Below, in pieces: positions 16,983 through 26,660 of a DNA stretch of 47,660 bases. The stretch is from Asaia bogorensis. GTDB lineage: Bacteria; Pseudomonadota; Alphaproteobacteria; Acetobacterales; Acetobacteraceae. The stretch lies in NCBI GenBank assembly GCA_945869965.1, contig CAMBRC010000023.1, forward strand, positions 1-47,660. Reading direction: 5' to 3'. A program made the translations under genes and the position numbers. The notes under the pieces are model-generated. The model was not told the origin of the DNA. It made no database searches and saw only the letters and a program-made list of their open reading frames with translations. Each line of letters begins with the position of its first letter. The stretch's first letter is position 1.

Positions 16983-17882
16983 ATGAGCGAACGCATCGGC
17001 TTCATCGGACTGGGGAACATGGGGCGCCCCATGGCCGGCCAAGTGATCGCCAAGGGATTTTCCACCACGGTCTTCGACCTCTCCGAAGCCCCCATGGAAA
17101 TCCTGCGCCAAAAGGGCGCCACCCGCGCCGCCAGCATTCCCGCCGTCATCGCCAACAGTGACGTCATCGTCACCATGCTGCCCAACACCCCGGATGTTCA
17201 GGGCGTCGTCCTCGGCGAAGGCGGCCTGCTCGCCGCCGGCCGACCGGGCATGCTGCACATCGACATGAGCACCATCGACCCGCTGGCCAGCAAGGCGATG
17301 GCCGCCGCCCTGGCGGCAAAAGGTATCGGCTGGGTCGACGCCGGAGTCGGCCGCTCACCTGCCCACGCCGATCGCGGCGAAAGCAGCTTCATGGTCGGCG
17401 CCACCGACTCCGACCTCGCGCGCGCCCGCCCGGTGCTGGAGGCGATGGGCAACACCATCATCCATTGCGGCGGCCCCGGCGCCGGCATCTCGATGAAGAT
17501 CGTGCTGAACTTCATGTCGATGTCCACTTGTCAGATCACCGCCGAAACCCTGGCATTGGGCACCAAGCTCGGCCTGAAAATGGCCGACATGAACGCGGTC
17601 ATCACCGCCGGCCTGGCCTGCAACGAACACTTCCGCCAGTACTGGCCCACCAAGGTGCTGGCCGGCGACACCACCCCGGGCTTCGCCATCGACCTCGCCT
17701 TCAAGGATCTGTCGATCGCCGTCGCCACCGCCGCCGCCGCCGGTGTCCCGGTCATCACCGGCTCCGCCGCCCGCGAAGCCCTCGGCATCGCCCGCTCCGT
17801 CCACGGCCTGGGCCGCGAGGACATCACCGCCGTCCTCGTCGCCGCCTCGCGCAACGCCGGCGTGGAGACACCGCGGCTCTAG
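16983..17882 (+). CDS. NAD(P)-dependent beta-hydroxyacid dehydrogenase (HIBADH family)
   Basis: A 299-residue oxidoreductase of the 3-hydroxyisobutyrate dehydrogenase / 6-phosphogluconate dehydrogenase-like family, the usual length. The N-terminal Rossmann motif is GFIGLGNMG. The substrate loop reads DAGVGRSPAHADRG, closer to the sulfolactaldehyde-reductase (YihU)-like subgroup pattern VGR than to the common APVSGG. The catalytic Lys sits in GPGAGISMKIVLNF. AGAGAGG precedes the ATG. Together with the divergent amidase and nearby RidA gene it suggests small hydroxyacid or amide catabolism; the precise substrate is inferred only loosely. Confidence 0.92.
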   Translation: MSERIGFIGLGNMGRPMAGQVIAKGFSTTVFDLSEAPMEILRQKGATRAASIPAVIANSDVIVTMLPNTPDVQGVVLGEGGLLAAGRPGMLHIDMSTIDPLASKAMAAALAAKGIGWVDAGVGRSPAHADRGESSFMVGATDSDLARARPVLEAMGNTIIHCGGPGAGISMKIVLNFMSMSTCQITAETLALGTKLGLKMADMNAVITAGLACNEHFRQYWPTKVLAGDTTPGFAIDLAFKDLSIAVATAAAAGVPVITGSAAREALGIARSVHGLGREDITAVLVAASRNAGVETPRL

Positions 17883-17892
17883 CGCACTACCC

Positions 17893-17919
17893 TGGGGGCC
17901 TCAAACGCCGAGGCCCCCA
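17893..17919 (+). promoter_or_regulatory. GC-rich hairpin just before a small gene
   Basis: A 10-bp perfect stem TGGGGGCCTC/GAGGCCCCCA with a 7-base loop lies between the dehydrogenase stop and the next ATG at 17922. The only Shine-Dalgarno-like bases (GAGG) for that ATG are in the right arm, so folding could hide them. It has no U-tract, so it is not a classic terminator. Confidence 0.45.
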
Positions 17920-17921
17920 CC

Positions 17922-18197
17922 ATGTCCGATGCCGTCATCGCCCATCTCACCACCGGCGTGCATCTCGACCTCACCCCGGAAGCCGGCGGCACCCCCGCGA
18001 ACACGCTGGACGAAGATCACAAGATGGCCCGCGCCGCGCTCGGCATGGAGTCCATGACCTTCGGCCTCGCCATGCCCGACGAAGACGTCCATGCGCCGAA
18101 CGAGTTCTTCCGGCTCTCATCGTTCGACGCCGGGCTGAAAACCTGGCCTATGCTGCTCACCGAGCTTGGTAAGCTCACGCCGGAGGATTTTAAGTAA
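17922..18197 (+). CDS. Small protein resembling the C-terminus of M20 peptidases
   Basis: A 91-residue reading frame. Its last half, with FGLAMPDEDVHAPNEFFRL followed by SSFDAGLKTWPMLL, matches the conserved C-terminal end of M20-family metallopeptidases, including the His-Ala-Pro-Asn-Glu motif that supplies a metal-site His. The metal-binding N-terminal domain of an M20 enzyme (about 350 residues) is absent; the first 40 residues look unrelated. It is most likely a remnant of a deleted peptidase gene, but an intact ATG, frame and normal codon use leave room for a real small protein. The 195-bp repeat begins on the last base of its stop codon. Confidence 0.55.
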   Translation: MSDAVIAHLTTGVHLDLTPEAGGTPANTLDEDHKMARAALGMESMTFGLAMPDEDVHAPNEFFRLSSFDAGLKTWPMLLTELGKLTPEDFK

Positions 18198-18391
18198 TAC
18201 CAACCATTGGATTGATTGACCCACACGACGGGAAGGAAGGCGAGGGCTCTGCCCTCGACCCGCTGGGGCCGAGGGCCCCAGACCCCCATTACTTTTCATA
18301 GGGTTGAGGTCCAGGGGCTCGGCCCCTGGCGGGTTTGGGCAGAGCCCAGCCTTCCTTGCCTGGATGAGTCAAGCGTTCCGATGGTTGGTAT
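18197..18391. repeat. 195-bp MITE-like element, copy 2
   Basis: Same length and nearly the same sequence as the element at 1341-1535, with the ATACCAACC and GGTTGGTAT terminal inverted repeats and the same internal GC hairpins. Its first base is the last base of the upstream TAA stop codon. It is followed at once by an AT-rich double-hairpin element, so two repeat families sit back to back between convergent genes. Confidence 0.78.
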
Positions 18392-18524
18392 AAGGTCTTC
18401 TTTTTCTGTAGAAAAAGAAGCAAAAAGACTTTCATTCATTGGCGCCGGCTTCTCCCGTGAGGCCGGGGCGCCAATGAATAAAAGTTTTTTGGTTCTTTTT
18501 TTTCAAAAAAGAACGCTTGCCTTC
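18392..18524. repeat. AT-rich double-hairpin element, copy 3
   Basis: The left hairpin at 18397-18420 has arms CTTCTTTTTCT/AGAAAAAGAAG. Compared with copies 1 and 2 both arms changed together (G-C became C-G), keeping the stem. The right hairpin at 18492-18514 has arms GTTCTTTTTT/AAAAAAGAAC. The centre adds CATTCATTGGCGCC paired with GGCGCCAATGAATA. Its right border GCCTTCC runs into the stop codon of the ABC ATPase gene. Confidence 0.8.
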
Positions 18525-19483
<959 letters not shown>

Positions 19484-19487
<4 letters not shown>

Positions 19488-20470
19488 GGCGCGGCCTCCA
19501 GCATGGCCACGCGCGGCGGACAGCGCGCCTCGCGCTCTGGCCCGGCCGGCACCAACGCCGGCGCCTCGGACCGGCACGCCGCCTGCACCTGCGGACAACG
19601 CGGGCTATAGCGACAGCCCGGGATCACCGCCGTTGGATCGGGGATCGAGCCGGGGATCGCCGGCAGCCGCCGCACATCGACATCCAGCTTCGGGATCGCC
19701 GCCAGCAGCCCGTCGGTATAGGGATGCACCGGCCGGCGGAACAGCTCGCCCACCGGCGCCGTCTCCACCACCCGCCCGGCATACATCACCATCACCCGGC
19801 GGGCGAACTCGGCGATCACCCCCATGTCATGGGTGATCAGGATCACCGACATGCCAAGCTCTGTCTGTAAATCGCGCAGCAGATCCAGGATTTGCGCCTG
19901 GATCGTCACATCCAGCGCCGTGGTCGGCTCATCGGCAATCAGCAGCTTGGGCCTACATGCAATCGCAATGGCGATCATCACTCGCTGCCGCATCCCGCCC
20001 GAGAGCCGATGCGGATACTCGTCCACCCGCCGCGCCGCATCGGGGATTCGCACCAGGTCCAGCAGCTCGATCGCCCGCTTGCGCGCCGCCGCCTGGTCCA
20101 GCCCCTGATGCAGCCGCAGCGACTCGCCGATCTGGTCGGCAATGGTCAGCACCGGGTTCAGCGACGACATTGGGTCCTGGAAGATCATCGCGATCTCCCT
20201 CCCGCGGATCGCCCGCATGTCGCGCGTCGGCAGGGTCAACAGGTCGCGCCCGCCATACATGATCCGCCCGGTCGGCATGCGCGTGGTCGGTGCGGCATGC
20301 AACCGCAGGATCGACAGCGCAGTGACGCTCTTGCCCGAGCCGCTTTCGCCCACAATGCCGAGAGCCTCGCCTTCGCCGACGGTTAGGCTGACGCGGTCCA
20401 CCGCCGTCATCCAGCCGGCATCGGTGCGAAACCGCACGGTGAGGTCTTGCACTTCCAGAAGTGCCGCCAT
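19484..20470 (-). CDS. Peptide-type ABC transporter ATP-binding protein (OppD-like)
   Basis: A 328-residue ATPase of usual OppD length. Walker A GESGSGKSV, signature LSGGMRQR, Walker B LLIADEPTTALD and switch ITHDMGV are intact. The C-terminal domain has the Cys cluster PGCRYSPRCPQVQAAC seen in OppD proteins. It starts one base after the stop of the OppC-like permease and overlaps the OppF-like gene by 4 bases. Confidence 0.94.
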
Positions 20471-20471
20471 C

Positions 20472-21353
20472 TCAGCCCTCCACCTTCAGGCGGGGATCGA
20501 GGACGTCGCGCAGCCCATCGCCCAGCAGGTTCATGCCCAGCGCCGCCAGGCTGATTGCAAAGCCGGGGAACAGCATGATCCACCAGGCCTGCACCGCAAA
20601 CGAGCGCCCCTCGGCGATGATGTTGCCCCAGGAAGGTGCGGGCGGCGGCGGCCCGATGCCCAGAAAGGACAGCGCCGCCTCGGCCAGGATCGCGTACGCG
20701 AAAACGAAGGTGGATTGCACCAGCAGCGGCCCGGTGGCATTCGGCAGCAAGTGCCTGAACATGATCCGCAGGTTCGACGCCCCGGACACCCTTGCGGCCT
20801 CGATGAACTCCAGTTCGCGCGTCACCAGCGCCGAGGCCCGCACGATGCGCGCCGTGCGCGGGATGTACGCCACGGCCAGCGCGATGATCACACTATGCGT
20901 CTGCGGCCCCAGTGCGGCGCCGAGTCCGATCGCCAACAGGATCGCCGGTGCGGCCATCAGCGCGTCCATCACCCGCATCAGCAAGGAGTCCAGCCGGCGG
21001 AACTGCGCGCTCAGTACGCCGATCGCCGCGCCAATCACGCCGGACAGCACCGCCACCGACAGCCCGATCCACAATGAAAGCTGCGCGCCGTACAGCGTGC
21101 GGGTGAACAGGTCGCGGCCGAACTGGTCGGTACCGAACAGATAGGCCTCCTGGGGCGGCCGGAAACGAAAGCGGATCCGCATCGCATTCGGGTCCACCCC
21201 GGTCAGCGGCGCCAGCACGGCGGCCAGCACCATGGCCAGCACGATGACGAAGCCCACCATGAAGCTGCGGTGATGCAGCAGCTTGCGCAGCACGCGAAAG
21301 CGGCGGCGGGCGGCAATCGCCTCGCCAGAAGCCAGAATGATTGCTTCAGCCAT
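20472..21353 (-). CDS. Peptide-type ABC transporter permease (OppC-like)
   Basis: A 293-residue inner-membrane permease with the OppC hallmark [18 protein letters not shown] after the first helix, a coupling loop near [12 protein letters not shown] and the C-terminal [14 protein letters not shown]. The start at 21353 ([11 protein letters not shown]) overlaps the upstream permease by 8 bases; an ATG seven codons earlier is also possible but overlaps further. Confidence 0.92.
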   Translation of the reverse strand: MAEAIILASGEAIAARRRFRVLRKLLHHRSFMVGFVIVLAMVLAAVLAPLTGVDPNAMRIRFRFRPPQEAYLFGTDQFGRDLFTRTLYGAQLSLWIGLSVAVLSGVIGAAIGVLSAQFRRLDSLLMRVMDALMAAPAILLAIGLGAALGPQTHSVIIALAVAYIPRTARIVRASALVTRELEFIEAARVSGASNLRIMFRHLLPNATGPLLVQSTFVFAYAILAEAALSFLGIGPPPPAPSWGNIIAEGRSFAVQAWWIMLFPGFAISLAALGMNLLGDGLRDVLDPRLKVEG

Positions 21354-22293
21354 ATCGCACTCGCGGATCAACAAAGGTGTAGATGATGTCGACCAGGATG
21401 TTGATCACCACGAAGGCGAAGCCGAACAGCAGCATGGTCCCCTGCACCAGGGGATAGTCGCGGTTCAGGATGCCCTGGACAATCAGCCGCCCGATCCCCG
21501 GCAAGGCGAAGACCTGCTCGATCACCACGGAGCCGCCGATCAACAGGCTCAGCGTGATGCCCAGCACGGTCACGATCGGGATCAACGTGTTGCGGAAGGC
21601 GTGCTTGGCGACCGTCGTCCACTCGTCCACCCCCTTGGCGCGCGCGGTGCGGATGAAATCCTGGTCCAGCACATCAAGCATCGCCGAGCGGGTGATGCGC
21701 GCCAGGAAGCCGATCTGGAACAGCGCCAGCACGATGGCGGGCTGCACCAGGGATGCGAACCACAGCCATAGCCCGCCCTCGCTCAGCGGCACATAGCCAG
21801 ATGGCGGAAACCAGCCCAGCGTCACGCTGAAATACAGCACCGACAGGATGCCAACCCAGAAGCCGGGCAGCGACACGCCGAGCAGTGCTGTGACCATCAC
21901 GCAGGCATCGACCCATGAGTTGCGCCAATACGCTGCCACCATGCCGAGCCCGATGCCGATCGGCAGCGTCACCACCAGCGAAACCAGCGACAGCGACAGC
22001 GTCACCGGCAGCCGTTCGGCCACCGCGCTGACGACGCTCTGTTTCAGCGTCAGGGACTCGCCGAAATTGCCGGTGGCGAGGTGGGCGAACCATTCGAGCA
22101 GCTGGATCAGCAGCGGGCGGTTCAGCCCGAGTTGCTCGCGGATCTTCTCCACCGCCTCTTCCGAGGCATCGGAGCCGGCAATCGCCTGGGCAGGGTCGCC
22201 CGGCAACAGGTGCATCAGCATGAACACCATCACCGAGAAAATCAGCAGCACCGGCACCGCCTGTGACAGGCGCATTAGGATTCCGCGATACAT
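21346..22293 (-). CDS. Peptide-type ABC transporter permease (OppB-like)
   Basis: A 315-residue inner-membrane permease of standard length. Typical pieces: the first helix [20 protein letters not shown], the loop [12 protein letters not shown], a coupling loop [13 protein letters not shown] and the C-terminus FVDPRVRYG. It follows the binding-protein gene after 34 bases and overlaps the OppC-like gene. Confidence 0.94.
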   Translation of the reverse strand: MYRGILMRLSQAVPVLLIFSVMVFMLMHLLPGDPAQAIAGSDASEEAVEKIREQLGLNRPLLIQLLEWFAHLATGNFGESLTLKQSVVSAVAERLPVTLSLSLVSLVVTLPIGIGLGMVAAYWRNSWVDACVMVTALLGVSLPGFWVGILSVLYFSVTLGWFPPSGYVPLSEGGLWLWFASLVQPAIVLALFQIGFLARITRSAMLDVLDQDFIRTARAKGVDEWTTVAKHAFRNTLIPIVTVLGITLSLLIGGSVVIEQVFALPGIGRLIVQGILNRDYPLVQGTMLLFGFAFVVINILVDIIYTFVDPRVRYG

Positions 22294-22327
22294 CTGCCTA
22301 CTTTCGCCGTCTCAATTGATCGCCGCC

Positions 22328-23872
22328 TTAGTTTACCCAGGTATTCCAGAACCGCTGGAAGAAATACGGCGCCATGCCCAGGAGCCGTGTGTTGTAGGCC
22401 CGAACGGCGCTGAGGTCAGCCACCTTGATGAAGTAAGCCTGGTCCAGAAGCTGCGTCTCGATCTGCCGCCATGCCGCCTGGCGCGGCGCGAACTCGGGCG
22501 AGGCGAACATCCGGCGATAGGCATCGTCGAGCCCCGCCCGGTCGCGGATATGCGGATTGGTGTAGATCTGCGAGCGCCATTGCTGCGGCCCCAGCAGGGG
22601 CTGGGTGCAGAAGCCGGTTGCGGTCACATTCCAGTTGCCGGTGCCGCGGCGCAGGTTGGTCGAGTTGGCCAGCCAGTCGACCACCTGGACCTCGGTTTTC
22701 ATCCCGGCTTCGCGCAGTTGGCCGGCCAGTACCAGGATCGCGTCGCGCATGTAGCTGAAGGTGGAATTGGTTTGCAGCACCAGCTTCTCGCCCTTGTAGT
22801 CGGCCTGGGCCAACAGCGCGCGGGCCTCATCCAGGTTGCGGCGGTCGTAGAACTCGGCGCTGGCGTCGCCGGTGTGATAGGGGCTGCCGGGATACACAAG
22901 CGATGGATTGCGCCGTGCCGGCTGGCCCGAGGCGGCCAGGATGTCATCGACATTCACCGCAGCCCGGATCGCCTGGCGGATCAGCATTTTGGCGGTCAGG
23001 CCGTTACCGGCGTGGGTTACGAACATCAGCTGGCAGTAAGGAAACACCTGCAACGTCGCCAAATCGGTGCGGTCACCGAGGCGGCGGATATAGTCGGCCG
23101 GCAGGTTGGCCACCGCATCGGCCTGGCCGCCCTGGAGTGCTGCCAGCCGGGCGGCGGGCTCGGCCAGGAAATCGTAGCGCACGGTGTCGAGATAAGCGGT
23201 CTTGCGCCCGGCCAAACCGTCCGGCCCGGCCGCCGAGCGGTCGACCGAATAGGCGGCGTTGCGGCGCAGAATGAGGTGGCTGTCCTTCTCCCAGGTGTCC
23301 AGGGTGAAGGGGCCGGTGCCGATCGCCTCGATCTCGCGCCCGGGCCGGTCCTTCTGGTCGGGCGGCAGGATTGCCAGCGGGTAGGTCGGCGATTTCAGCA
23401 TGTCGAGGAACATCGCGTTGCTGTTCTTCAGCCGCACCACGAAGGTATCGGCATCCGGCACGTCATAGCCCGCGACATCTTCCAGCAGCGACACATTGGT
23501 GCTGACCCGGGCATAGCGTTCGAACGAGGCCAGCACGGCGGCCGAGGTCACCACTTCGCCAGTGTGGAAGCGGACTCCCTTTCGCAGGGTGAAGCGGAAG
23601 CGTCGCGCCTGGTCGCCGACCTGGACGGTGGCGGCGAGCATCGGGCGGGCGTTGTAGCTTTCATCCATCGCCACCAGGGTCTCGAAAACGTGGTGGATGA
23701 CCTCCAACTCAACCAGCGAGCCGGCGACGTGCGGATCGAGCGAGCCGATGCCGCCGCCGCTGGCATAGGTGACGGTGCCGCCGCGCGTCTGTGCGCTGAC
23801 CGGCAAGGCGAGGGATACCGAGAGGGCGCACGTCAAGACCGCCCTGCGCAGCCAGCCCGCCATGTGTCGCAT
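22328..23872 (-). CDS. Extracellular solute-binding protein, family 5
   Basis: A 514-residue periplasmic binding protein with a Sec-type signal (RRAVLTCALSVSLALPVSAQ, cleavage after SAQ near residue 28). Family-5 features: GGIGSLDPHVAGS at the mature N-terminus, LRKGVRFHTGEVVTSAAV, and a later KGEKLVLQTNSTFSYM region. It heads the operon in the order binding protein, B, C, D, F. A palindromic GATATC motif lies 117 bases upstream, at nearly the same spacing as before the binding protein at 42362. The ligand is unknown. Confidence 0.93.
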   Translation of the reverse strand: MRHMAGWLRRAVLTCALSVSLALPVSAQTRGGTVTYASGGGIGSLDPHVAGSLVELEVIHHVFETLVAMDESYNARPMLAATVQVGDQARRFRFTLRKGVRFHTGEVVTSAAVLASFERYARVSTNVSLLEDVAGYDVPDADTFVVRLKNSNAMFLDMLKSPTYPLAILPPDQKDRPGREIEAIGTGPFTLDTWEKDSHLILRRNAAYSVDRSAAGPDGLAGRKTAYLDTVRYDFLAEPAARLAALQGGQADAVANLPADYIRRLGDRTDLATLQVFPYCQLMFVTHAGNGLTAKMLIRQAIRAAVNVDDILAASGQPARRNPSLVYPGSPYHTGDASAEFYDRRNLDEARALLAQADYKGEKLVLQTNSTFSYMRDAILVLAGQLREAGMKTEVQVVDWLANSTNLRRGTGNWNVTATGFCTQPLLGPQQWRSQIYTNPHIRDRAGLDDAYRRMFASPEFAPRQAAWRQIETQLLDQAYFIKVADLSAVRAYNTRLLGMAPYFFQRFWNTWVN

Positions 23873-23988
23873 TCTCCAGATGGGCCGTCGTGCCGGCCGG
23901 CAAAGTCAGAGGGTGGCGATGGCACGGCGGGCTGTCAAACATAGAAGTGGGGACGAGATCACCGAGATCGTCAGGGCGCTGGATTAAA

Positions 23989-24010
23989 TATTATGATATC
24001 GTAACAATTA
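23989..24010 (-). promoter_or_regulatory. Palindromic GATATC motif upstream of ABC operon (site 1)
   Basis: Read toward the operon, the site is TAATTGTTACGATATCATAA, a near-palindrome of the form TTAYGATATCRTAA. The same sequence with the same orientation occurs at 42237-42256, about the same distance before another ABC operon. It is AT-rich in a GC-rich setting. It is probably a repressor operator and/or core promoter; the regulator is unknown. Confidence 0.55.
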
Positions 24011-24031
24011 GAACGAGCTCCGGCATTGGCG

Positions 24032-24709
24032 TCAGAGGCCGTATTTTTTCCAGGCGCGGGCGGCGGCGCGGATTTCGGGCGGGAGCGGGCGGTCGGGGGT
24101 GCCGGTGCCGGTGGCGGCGGGTGTGGGTGCGGGTGTCGCGGGGCGCGGCGCGGGCGGCTTTCGCACGCGCGGGGGCAGGCGCAGCCAGTCTGGCACAGTC
24201 ACGCCGAGCATGCGGGCGAGGGGGCGTAGGAGGCGGCCGGCCTGGGGGGTGGTACTGACGAATTCGCGCATTTGCGGCTCGTTGTGCAGCAGGTATTCGA
24301 TGGTGCCGGCGCAGGGGGCGGCGTCCGGGATGCGGGCGCCGATCCAGCCGCGTGCGGTGGGCAGGCGCGGTTCGGGCGTGCGCCCGTCTGGCGTGCGTTG
24401 ACGTCGCAGGCCGGCGCGCGACGGGTGCTGCGCCGGTGGGGTGCCGGCCTGGTAGCGGGCGAACAGGGCGCGGAAGCGCTGGGCCAGGCGGGCGAGGCGG
24501 TGGGTCAGCAGGATCCAGGTTTCGTCGGGCAGGGCGGGGCGTGCCGCGGGCGCGGTTGTGGCTTCGTAGAGCGTGGCGCCGATCATGACGCGGTATGGGC
24601 CGCGCGCCTGGGCGGCGAGGTATATGCCGACGGCGCGGCAGAGGCGGCCGAGGATGGCGGTGAAGTGGGTTGCGAGGGACCCGGTGCTGTCGGTGTGTTG
24701 TCCGATCAT
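24032..24709 (-). CDS. Hypothetical Arg/Pro/Ala-rich protein
   Basis: A 225-residue protein of no recognised domain, resembling uncharacterised proteins typical of Acetobacteraceae. The N-terminal 130 residues look helical (LATHFTAILGRLCRAVGIYL; LTHRLARLAQRFRALFARY), followed by a basic, proline-rich linker. A conserved-looking block PTARGWIGARIPDAAP, then PQMREFVSTTPQ and LLRPLARMLGV follow, and the tail is rich in Pro, Ala and Arg. The start MIGQHTDST is preceded by AGAGGAGCC; a longer frame exists without a site. It points the same way as, and lies upstream of, the 18525-23872 ABC operon. No function can be assigned. Confidence 0.7.
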   Translation of the reverse strand: MIGQHTDSTGSLATHFTAILGRLCRAVGIYLAAQARGPYRVMIGATLYEATTAPAARPALPDETWILLTHRLARLAQRFRALFARYQAGTPPAQHPSRAGLRRQRTPDGRTPEPRLPTARGWIGARIPDAAPCAGTIEYLLHNEPQMREFVSTTPQAGRLLRPLARMLGVTVPDWLRLPPRVRKPPAPRPATPAPTPAATGTGTPDRPLPPEIRAAARAWKKYGL

Positions 24710-24776
24710 GGTGCAGGCTCCTCTGGTTAGGCCCGCGCTGCGGTGCGCGGGCGTTGTTGAACGCGTTATGTTAGGT

Positions 24777-24805
24777 GATATATATGACCGTTTGTACCGT
24801 CGCAA
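24777..24805 (-). promoter_or_regulatory. Possible sigma-70 promoter for the hypothetical gene
   Basis: On the minus strand TTGCGA and TATATC are spaced by 17 bases, about 70-100 bases before the start codon at 24709. The -10 region is AT-rich in an otherwise GC-rich stretch. This is judged by eye only. Confidence 0.3.
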
Positions 24806-24910
24806 GGGGATTTTTCCGAGCGGCGTTCGCTGGTGGGGCGGCCCCCCCTTCTTGATCCGCTTCGCGGCTCAAGCCCCCCGCAAGCAGGGGGAGGGAAGCG
24901 AGAAGCAAAC

Positions 24911-24960
24911 GGATGAAAGTTTTTTGGTTCTTTTTTTCAAAAAAGAACAAGCGCTTGCCT
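24911..24960. repeat. AT-rich hairpin element, right half only (copy 4)
   Basis: Only the right part is present: GGATGAAAGTTTTTTG, then the hairpin at 24927-24948 with arms GTTCTTTTTT/AAAAAAGAAC and the GCTTGCCT border. The left hairpin is missing; GC-rich sequence with other inverted repeats (24836-24900) takes its place. It looks like a truncated copy. Confidence 0.7.
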
Positions 24961-24972
24961 CGCGCCTGGGAC

Positions 24973-25014
24973 AAAAAAATGGGCGAGGCACCGAAGCGCC
25001 TCGCCCATTTTTTT
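24973..25014. terminator. Strong bidirectional Rho-independent terminator
   Basis: A run of A, then the perfect stem ATGGGCGAGGC / GCCTCGCCCAT around a short loop, then a run of T. Because A- and T-tracts flank both sides, it can end transcripts from either direction. It lies 16 bases after the stop of the DEAD-box helicase gene on the minus strand. Confidence 0.92.
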
Positions 25015-25029
25015 GCTAGTCCAGCCGGT

Positions 25030-26184
25030 TCAGGCGGCCATGCGGGTCCGGCCGGGGCCAGCCGGGGCGGCCATGACCGGCACTTTGGTGCGGATCAGCT
25101 TCTCGATATCCTTCAGGAAGGCGCGCTCATCGGGGGCACAGAAGCTGATGGCCATGCCGTCCTTGCCCGCACGGGCGGTTCGGCCGATGCGGTGGACGTA
25201 GCTTTCGGGCACGTTGGGCAGGTCGAAGTTGATGACGTGTTTGACGCCGTCGACATCGATGCCGCGGGCGGCGATGTCGGTGGCGACCAGCACGCGGGCT
25301 TCGCCGGATTTGAAGGCGGCGAGGGCGCGTTCGCGTTGGCCCTGGCTTTTATTGCCGTGGATGGCCATGGCGGGCAGGCCGCTTTCCTCGAGGTGGCGGA
25401 CGACGCGGTCCGCGCCGTGCTTGGTGCGGGTGAAGACCAGGGTGCGGCCGTCGGCGGGGCCGGAGAGCAGGGCGAAGAGGGTGTGTCGCTTTTGGGCCTG
25501 GTCGGCGAAGATCACGCCTTGTTCGACGCGTTCGACGGTGGTTGCGACCGGGGCGACGGCGACGTGGGCGGGGTCTTTCAGCATGCCGCCGGCGAGTTTG
25601 CCGATTTCGCCCGGCATGGTGGCCGAGAAGAACAGGGTCTGGCGGCGCGAGGGGATGGTTGCGACGATTTTCTTGATCGGCACGATGAAGCCGAGGTCAA
25701 GCATGTGGTCGGCCTCGTCCAGCACCAGGATCTCGACATGGTCGAGGCGGACATTGCGGTCCTGCATGTGGTCCAGCAGGCGGCCGGGGGTGGCCACCAG
25801 CACATCGACGCCGCGTTCCATGGCGCGGACCTGCTTGCCCTTGGGCACGCCGCCGAACATCACGGTGACGCGGCAGCCGATGTTGGCGCCGTAGGCCTTG
25901 AAGCTGTCGGCGATCTGGCTGGCCAGCTCACGGGTGGGGGAGAGGACGAGGACGCGGCAGCCGCCGCGCGGGGGCTGGCGGCGGTCGGCGGCCAGGCGCT
26001 GGAGGATGGGGAGCGCGAAGGCGGCGGTCTTGCCGGTGCCGGTCTGGGCGATGCCCTGGACATCGCGGCCGGCCAGCACGAAGGGGATCGCCTGGACCTG
26101 GATGGGGGTGGGTTCAGTATAGCCCTCGGTGGCGAGAGCGCGCAGGAGCGCAGGCTCAAGCCCGAGTTGTGCGAAGGTTGTCAT
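25030..26184 (-). CDS. DEAD-box ATP-dependent RNA helicase (RhlE-like)
   Basis: A 384-residue cytoplasmic RNA helicase that remodels RNA duplexes in decay, ribosome assembly or cold response. The motifs run in order: Q motif (FAQLGLEPALLRAL...PTPIQVQAIP), AQTGTGKT, PTRELA, TPGRLLD, DEAD in VLDEADHML, SAT, then helicase C motifs ATDIAARGID and HRIGRTARAG. It has the short core of the RhlE type with almost no C-terminal extension. It is monocistronic, with a strong terminator behind it and a long upstream region. Confidence 0.95.
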   Translation of the reverse strand: MTTFAQLGLEPALLRALATEGYTEPTPIQVQAIPFVLAGRDVQGIAQTGTGKTAAFALPILQRLAADRRQPPRGGCRVLVLSPTRELASQIADSFKAYGANIGCRVTVMFGGVPKGKQVRAMERGVDVLVATPGRLLDHMQDRNVRLDHVEILVLDEADHMLDLGFIVPIKKIVATIPSRRQTLFFSATMPGEIGKLAGGMLKDPAHVAVAPVATTVERVEQGVIFADQAQKRHTLFALLSGPADGRTLVFTRTKHGADRVVRHLEESGLPAMAIHGNKSQGQRERALAAFKSGEARVLVATDIAARGIDVDGVKHVINFDLPNVPESYVHRIGRTARAGKDGMAISFCAPDERAFLKDIEKLIRTKVPVMAAPAGPGRTRMAA

Positions 26185-26491
26185 GTGTTCATCACTTTCG
26201 GATCGGCCGCCGCAGTGCGAGGGCCGTTAGCTGAATGGCGGACGCGCAAACGCACGTTCGCGCGGCAAATCGGGCCGCGAGCCGGCGCAGAATGGGAAAG
26301 GAACGAGGGCTACCGAGTGGTGCGTTCGGCCTGTTTGCCCGTCCGACCTTTCGCGGTCGGAAATCGGCAATTGGGCCATCGCCGCGGTGAAGGGGCGAAA
26401 CACAGGCTGGCAGCGCACGGATCAAACTCAAGGCGCGCTGTTGGGGTGTAATTGTGCGGCGCAGCAAAGTCAAGGGGAATCGATTTGGCCC

Positions 26492-26533
26492 CCAGGGCTA
26501 TCGCATTCGGCGCCAGGGCTATCGCATTTGGCG
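26492..26533. repeat. 21-bp tandem duplication
   Basis: Two adjacent copies of a 21-base unit (CCAGGGCTATCGCATTYGGCG) differ at one base. They lie 27 bases before the large hairpin. Confidence 0.75.
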
Positions 26534-26559
26534 TACGTGGCGCGATCGGTATCGCAAGG

Positions 26560-26660
26560 AAGCAAGAATTTTCACATGGAGACGGCGAGACGGGGAGAAG
26601 AACAGGAAAGAGGCGTTCTTGCTTCTCCCCGCCTCGCCGTCTCCATGTGAATCCTTGCTT
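26560..26660. repeat. Long near-perfect inverted repeat (about 100 bases)
   Basis: The core arms at 26572-26600 and 26622-26650 match over 29 bases with one mismatch (from TCACATGGAGACGG to GGGGAGAAG). Outside them AAGCAAG pairs with CTTGCTT, and inside the loop AAGAAC pairs with GTTCTT. The result is a very stable hairpin with a small loop. No U-tract follows. Confidence 0.85.

Noticed and set aside
16883-17188. N-terminal extension of the amidase by about 100 codons
   Set aside because: It overlaps the divergent dehydrogenase gene and lacks family similarity; GGAGGAAAT marks the start at 16882.
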